The notes under the pieces were generated by a model. The model searched no databases. It was not told where the DNA came from and saw nothing but the letters and a program-made list of their open reading frames with translations. A stretch of 7,855 nt of DNA. It comes from an uncultured Megasphaera sp. (GTDB lineage: Bacteria; Bacillota; Negativicutes; Veillonellales; Megasphaeraceae). Made by a program: the position numbers and the translations under genes. Positions 6,373 to 7,855 of the stretch are shown one piece after another; the first letter of the stretch is position 1, and each line of letters opens with the position of its first letter. The DNA is taken from contig NZ_UQBH01000045.1 in assembly GCF_900539295.1 (NCBI RefSeq), forward strand, positions 1 through 7,855, read 5' to 3'.

Positions 6373-6418
6373 TAATCGGAAAGGATACACCATGCCATCC
6401 TTTCCGATTATATTTTTT
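6372..6418 (+). terminator. Strong rho-independent terminator (plus strand), possibly bidirectional
   Basis: ATAATCGGAAAGGAT (6372-6386) pairs perfectly with ATCCTTTCCGATTAT (6397-6411), 15 pairs with a 10-base loop, followed by A and six T (6413-6418). On the plus strand this ends transcription from the antitoxin side. Reading the minus strand, the same hairpin follows directly after the TIM-barrel stop codon but has no immediate U-run, so it would be weak in that direction. Confidence 0.88.
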
Positions 6419-7336
6419 CTATTCAATTCTTCCCCTCTCCAGATACTCCGCCAGCTCCTCCCTGCTCCTTGTGATATACTCATACGTCACATACAGTGGC
6501 GCAATCCGCTCCACCAGCCCTTTCACTCCTGCAGCCGTAAAGGGTTCATGCTTATCGATCCGGAAAATGTGCTCGTAAACCTTACAGAACCGCTCCGTCG
6601 GATTCTCCGGAAGCTCATGGGGCGTCTGAAGCCACTCTTTCACATAGTTTCCTGTCAGGGACTGCTGGAGATGTAAGCCTTTGATATAGGGAATCATATC
6701 TTTCTGCCGGTCCAGCATCCGATGCAGGGCCTCCACCGCTTCCTCCTGGGTTCTAAGTTCCAGATCCGTGTGTAGATAATGCCCGGTATCCAGCATAAAG
6801 CCCTTTTTCCCATAATGCACCTGGCTAATCAATGCCCGGGTGTCCTCCGGCTCCAAAAAGGTCAGACCCGGCCACCAGAGATTTTCCATCAGGAACCAGA
6901 AGGAATACTCCTGACCGTCCAAAAGCTCATTGATAAAAGCAGCCGCTGCGTCTATCACTTCCCGATCTGTATGCTTTCCCTGATAGGTAAAGCCCTCCTC
7001 ATCGTCCACCTGCACCACATGAAAGACCACATACTCCGCGCCCACTCGCATAGCGTAGTCCAGATCCTTCCGATAATGCCGAATCAGCCCTTTCCTGTCC
7101 TGATTTACCCAATCCCCGACACAGCAGCAATGGATTCCGGTCACCATACCCGGAACGATCAGCGGACACTTTTTCGGCGACAGATAGACATCCGGAGCTT
7201 CCGCCGTAGAATAAGGAAGCGGCATAAGCTCCAGCCCGTCGCAGCCATGTTCTGTATAAAATCTGTGCAAGTCCTCCGCCGATGTAAAACGAATTACATC
7301 GTCATAGGAGGTCGTAAAATTCATCTGAAAACGCAT
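6419..7336 (-). CDS. Sugar phosphate isomerase/epimerase-like TIM-barrel protein
   Basis: A 305-residue protein of the xylose isomerase-like TIM-barrel (AP endonuclease 2) superfamily. Beta-strand segments with likely metal or active-site residues follow the family order: GCDGLELMP (31-39), VTGIHC (65-70), AEYVVFHVV (100-108, His106), FLMENLWW (148-155, Glu151), GFMLDTGHY (179-187, Asp183 and His186), IKGLHLQQ (218-225, His222) and LYVTYEY (281-287, Glu286). The substrate cannot be told from sequence. No signal peptide or membrane segment is seen. The frame is open 13 codons further upstream to an ATG ending at 7375, but the start at 7334-7336 is preferred because GGGAG lies 9 bases before it and MRFQMNF begins the first strand. 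It is divergent from the cbiZ-like gene, which hints at a cobamide-related regulon. Base use and style look clostridial (Lachnospiraceae-like), unlike the left block. Confidence 0.85.
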   Translation of the reverse strand: MRFQMNFTTSYDDVIRFTSAEDLHRFYTEHGCDGLELMPLPYSTAEAPDVYLSPKKCPLIVPGMVTGIHCCCVGDWVNQDRKGLIRHYRKDLDYAMRVGAEYVVFHVVQVDDEEGFTYQGKHTDREVIDAAAAFINELLDGQEYSFWFLMENLWWPGLTFLEPEDTRALISQVHYGKKGFMLDTGHYLHTDLELRTQEEAVEALHRMLDRQKDMIPYIKGLHLQQSLTGNYVKEWLQTPHELPENPTERFCKVYEHIFRIDKHEPFTAAGVKGLVERIAPLYVTYEYITRSREELAEYLERGRIE

Positions 7337-7345
7337 TATTTTATT

Positions 7346-7351
7346 CTCCCT
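7346..7351 (-). promoter_or_regulatory. Shine-Dalgarno deciding the TIM-barrel start
   Basis: Minus strand AGGGAG lies 9 bases before the ATG at 7334-7336. It supports that start over the longer one at 7375, which has no comparable site. Confidence 0.7.
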
Positions 7352-7369
7352 GCTATTCCTGTCTTTTTC

Positions 7370-7398
7370 TTGCAAATAGGCCTTTTCTGCGCTATGAT
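7370..7398 (+). promoter_or_regulatory. Promoter of the cbiZ-like gene
   Basis: TTGCAA (7370-7375), a spacer of 17 bases and TATGAT (7393-7398) put the start near 7405, about 28 bases before the ATG. With so short a leader there is no room for a cobalamin riboswitch. TATGAT is the left arm of an inverted repeat with ATCATA at 7411-7416, so a repressor could bind there. Confidence 0.7.
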
Positions 7399-7419
7399 CT
7401 CTATTAGAATATCATATCT

Positions 7420-7424
7420 GGAGG
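7420..7424 (+). promoter_or_regulatory. Shine-Dalgarno of the cbiZ-like gene
   Basis: GGAGG lies 8 bases ahead of the ATG at 7433-7435. This ideal spacing fixes the start of the partial gene. Confidence 0.8.
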
Positions 7425-7432
7425 AAAAAGCC

Positions 7433-7855
7433 ATGAAGCTTCTGGAGTTGCCCGGCGGCGACAAATTACATCACTATCAGAAATCCCTGGTTTTATGCTT
7501 TGCGGGTCCGCGGGACGTCTTAAGTACCGGACCCATCGGCGGCGGTTTTCGTGCGGATCTGCAAGCTGTCTTTAACAATGACTGTAATCCTGGAGCCGGA
7601 ATGTCCTGTGAGCTGCGGGCAGACACCTATGAGGAGCATATGGAGCTGCTGGCCCTCACGGATCTGGGCCTGAACCCGAAGCTCTGTACCGGGCTCTCCA
7701 CTGCAGCCAGCATGGACCATGTGGCCATCCGTTCCATGTCCTATGAGGATTTTACCGTGACGGCTATCGTCACCGGAGGCATCCGGGTCAATGGAAGCCG
7801 GGTGGGCGATCCGGCTGTCTGGCATGAAAAGGCCGGTATCTCCCATTCTACCACC
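7433..7855 (+). CDS. cbiZ: Adenosylcobinamide amidohydrolase-like protein (CbiZ family), 3' end beyond window
   Basis: The plus strand encodes 141 codons from MKLLELPGGDKLHHYQKSLV with no stop before the right edge. CbiZ cleaves the aminopropanol side chain of (adenosyl)cobinamide and pseudo-cobamides to adenosylcobyric acid, so that salvaged corrinoids can be rebuilt with the cell's preferred lower ligand. Family features seen are VLSTGPIGGGF (29-39, the usual LSSA..GGG motif), the following NND segment (48-50) where the family has its conserved Asn/Asp stretch, and GLSTAASMDHVAI (87-99, matching the M/L-TAA segment) followed by TAIVTGGI (110-117). The next expected region lies off the edge. 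The gene starts from its own promoter and is divergent from the TIM-barrel gene. Corrinoid ABC transporter or cobamide genes would be expected downstream. The family call is from motif recognition only. Confidence 0.75.
   Translation, partial: MKLLELPGGDKLHHYQKSLVLCFAGPRDVLSTGPIGGGFRADLQAVFNNDCNPGAGMSCELRADTYEEHMELLALTDLGLNPKLCTGLSTAASMDHVAIRSMSYEDFTVTAIVTGGIRVNGSRVGDPAVWHEKAGISHSTT

Noticed and set aside
6149..6483. Short minus-strand open frames between the TIM-barrel gene and the junction
   Set aside because: They overlap the antitoxin fragment and terminator stems and resemble no protein family; the plus-strand antitoxin frame explains the sequence.
7337..7432. Cobalamin riboswitch ahead of the cbiZ-like gene
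   Set aside because: The spacer is 96 bases and the predicted leader about 28 bases, far too short for a B12 aptamer of roughly 200 bases, and no B12-box-like sequence was seen.
7520..7846. Minus-strand open frame of 108 codons at the right end
   Set aside because: The plus strand there encodes CbiZ-family motifs from a start with promoter and ribosome site; the antisense frame has none of these.

Overview
The window holds two blocks that do not look as if they began in one genome. The left block (about 1-6130) looks like core chromosome of a Negativicutes bacterium (Veillonellaceae-like, perhaps Megasphaera). The clue is the gene order gdpP-rplI-lonC-dnaB, where a Lon-family protease of the LonC type sits between ribosomal protein L9 and the replicative helicase. 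The taxon is inferred from gene order and protein character; no search was run.

Reading the minus strand from right to left, the left block has: a gdpP gene lacking its 5' half (c-di-AMP phosphodiesterase, DHH-DHHA1 part only); rplI, overlapping gdpP by 4 bases; lonC; dnaB, 1 base after lonC; and a rho-independent terminator whose hairpin overlaps the dnaB stop codon. Next comes a roughly 240-base non-coding stretch with inverted repeats and a possible promoter. A near-perfect sigma70 promoter then drives a stable-RNA operon, tRNA-Thr(UGU), tRNA-Tyr(GUA), initiator tRNA-fMet(CAU), tRNA-Thr(GGU), elongator tRNA-Met(CAU), followed by tuf (EF-Tu), which runs off the left edge. This resembles the E. 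coli thrU-tyrU-glyT-thrT-tufB unit.

Near 6127-6147 the gdpP homology stops in the middle of its degenerate GGDEF domain. At the same point, on the opposite strand, the C-terminal part of a Phd/YefM-type antitoxin begins. Both genes lack their N-terminal parts at the junction, which points to a chimeric assembly join or a recombination breakpoint.

The right block (about 6150-7855) looks more like Lachnospiraceae or another clostridium. It holds the antitoxin remnant, two nested stem-loops ending in a strong plus-strand terminator, a sugar-phosphate isomerase/epimerase-like TIM-barrel gene (minus strand), and, divergent from it, the start of a gene resembling cbiZ (adenosylcobinamide amidohydrolase, cobamide salvage) with a clear promoter and ribosome binding site.

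The left block links translation (EF-Tu, tRNAs, L9), replication (DnaB), proteolysis (LonC) and c-di-AMP turnover (GdpP), all housekeeping roles. I see no clearly new biological system. The points most worth checking are the junction, the palindromic architecture of the tRNA-tuf promoter, and the cbiZ/TIM-barrel pair.
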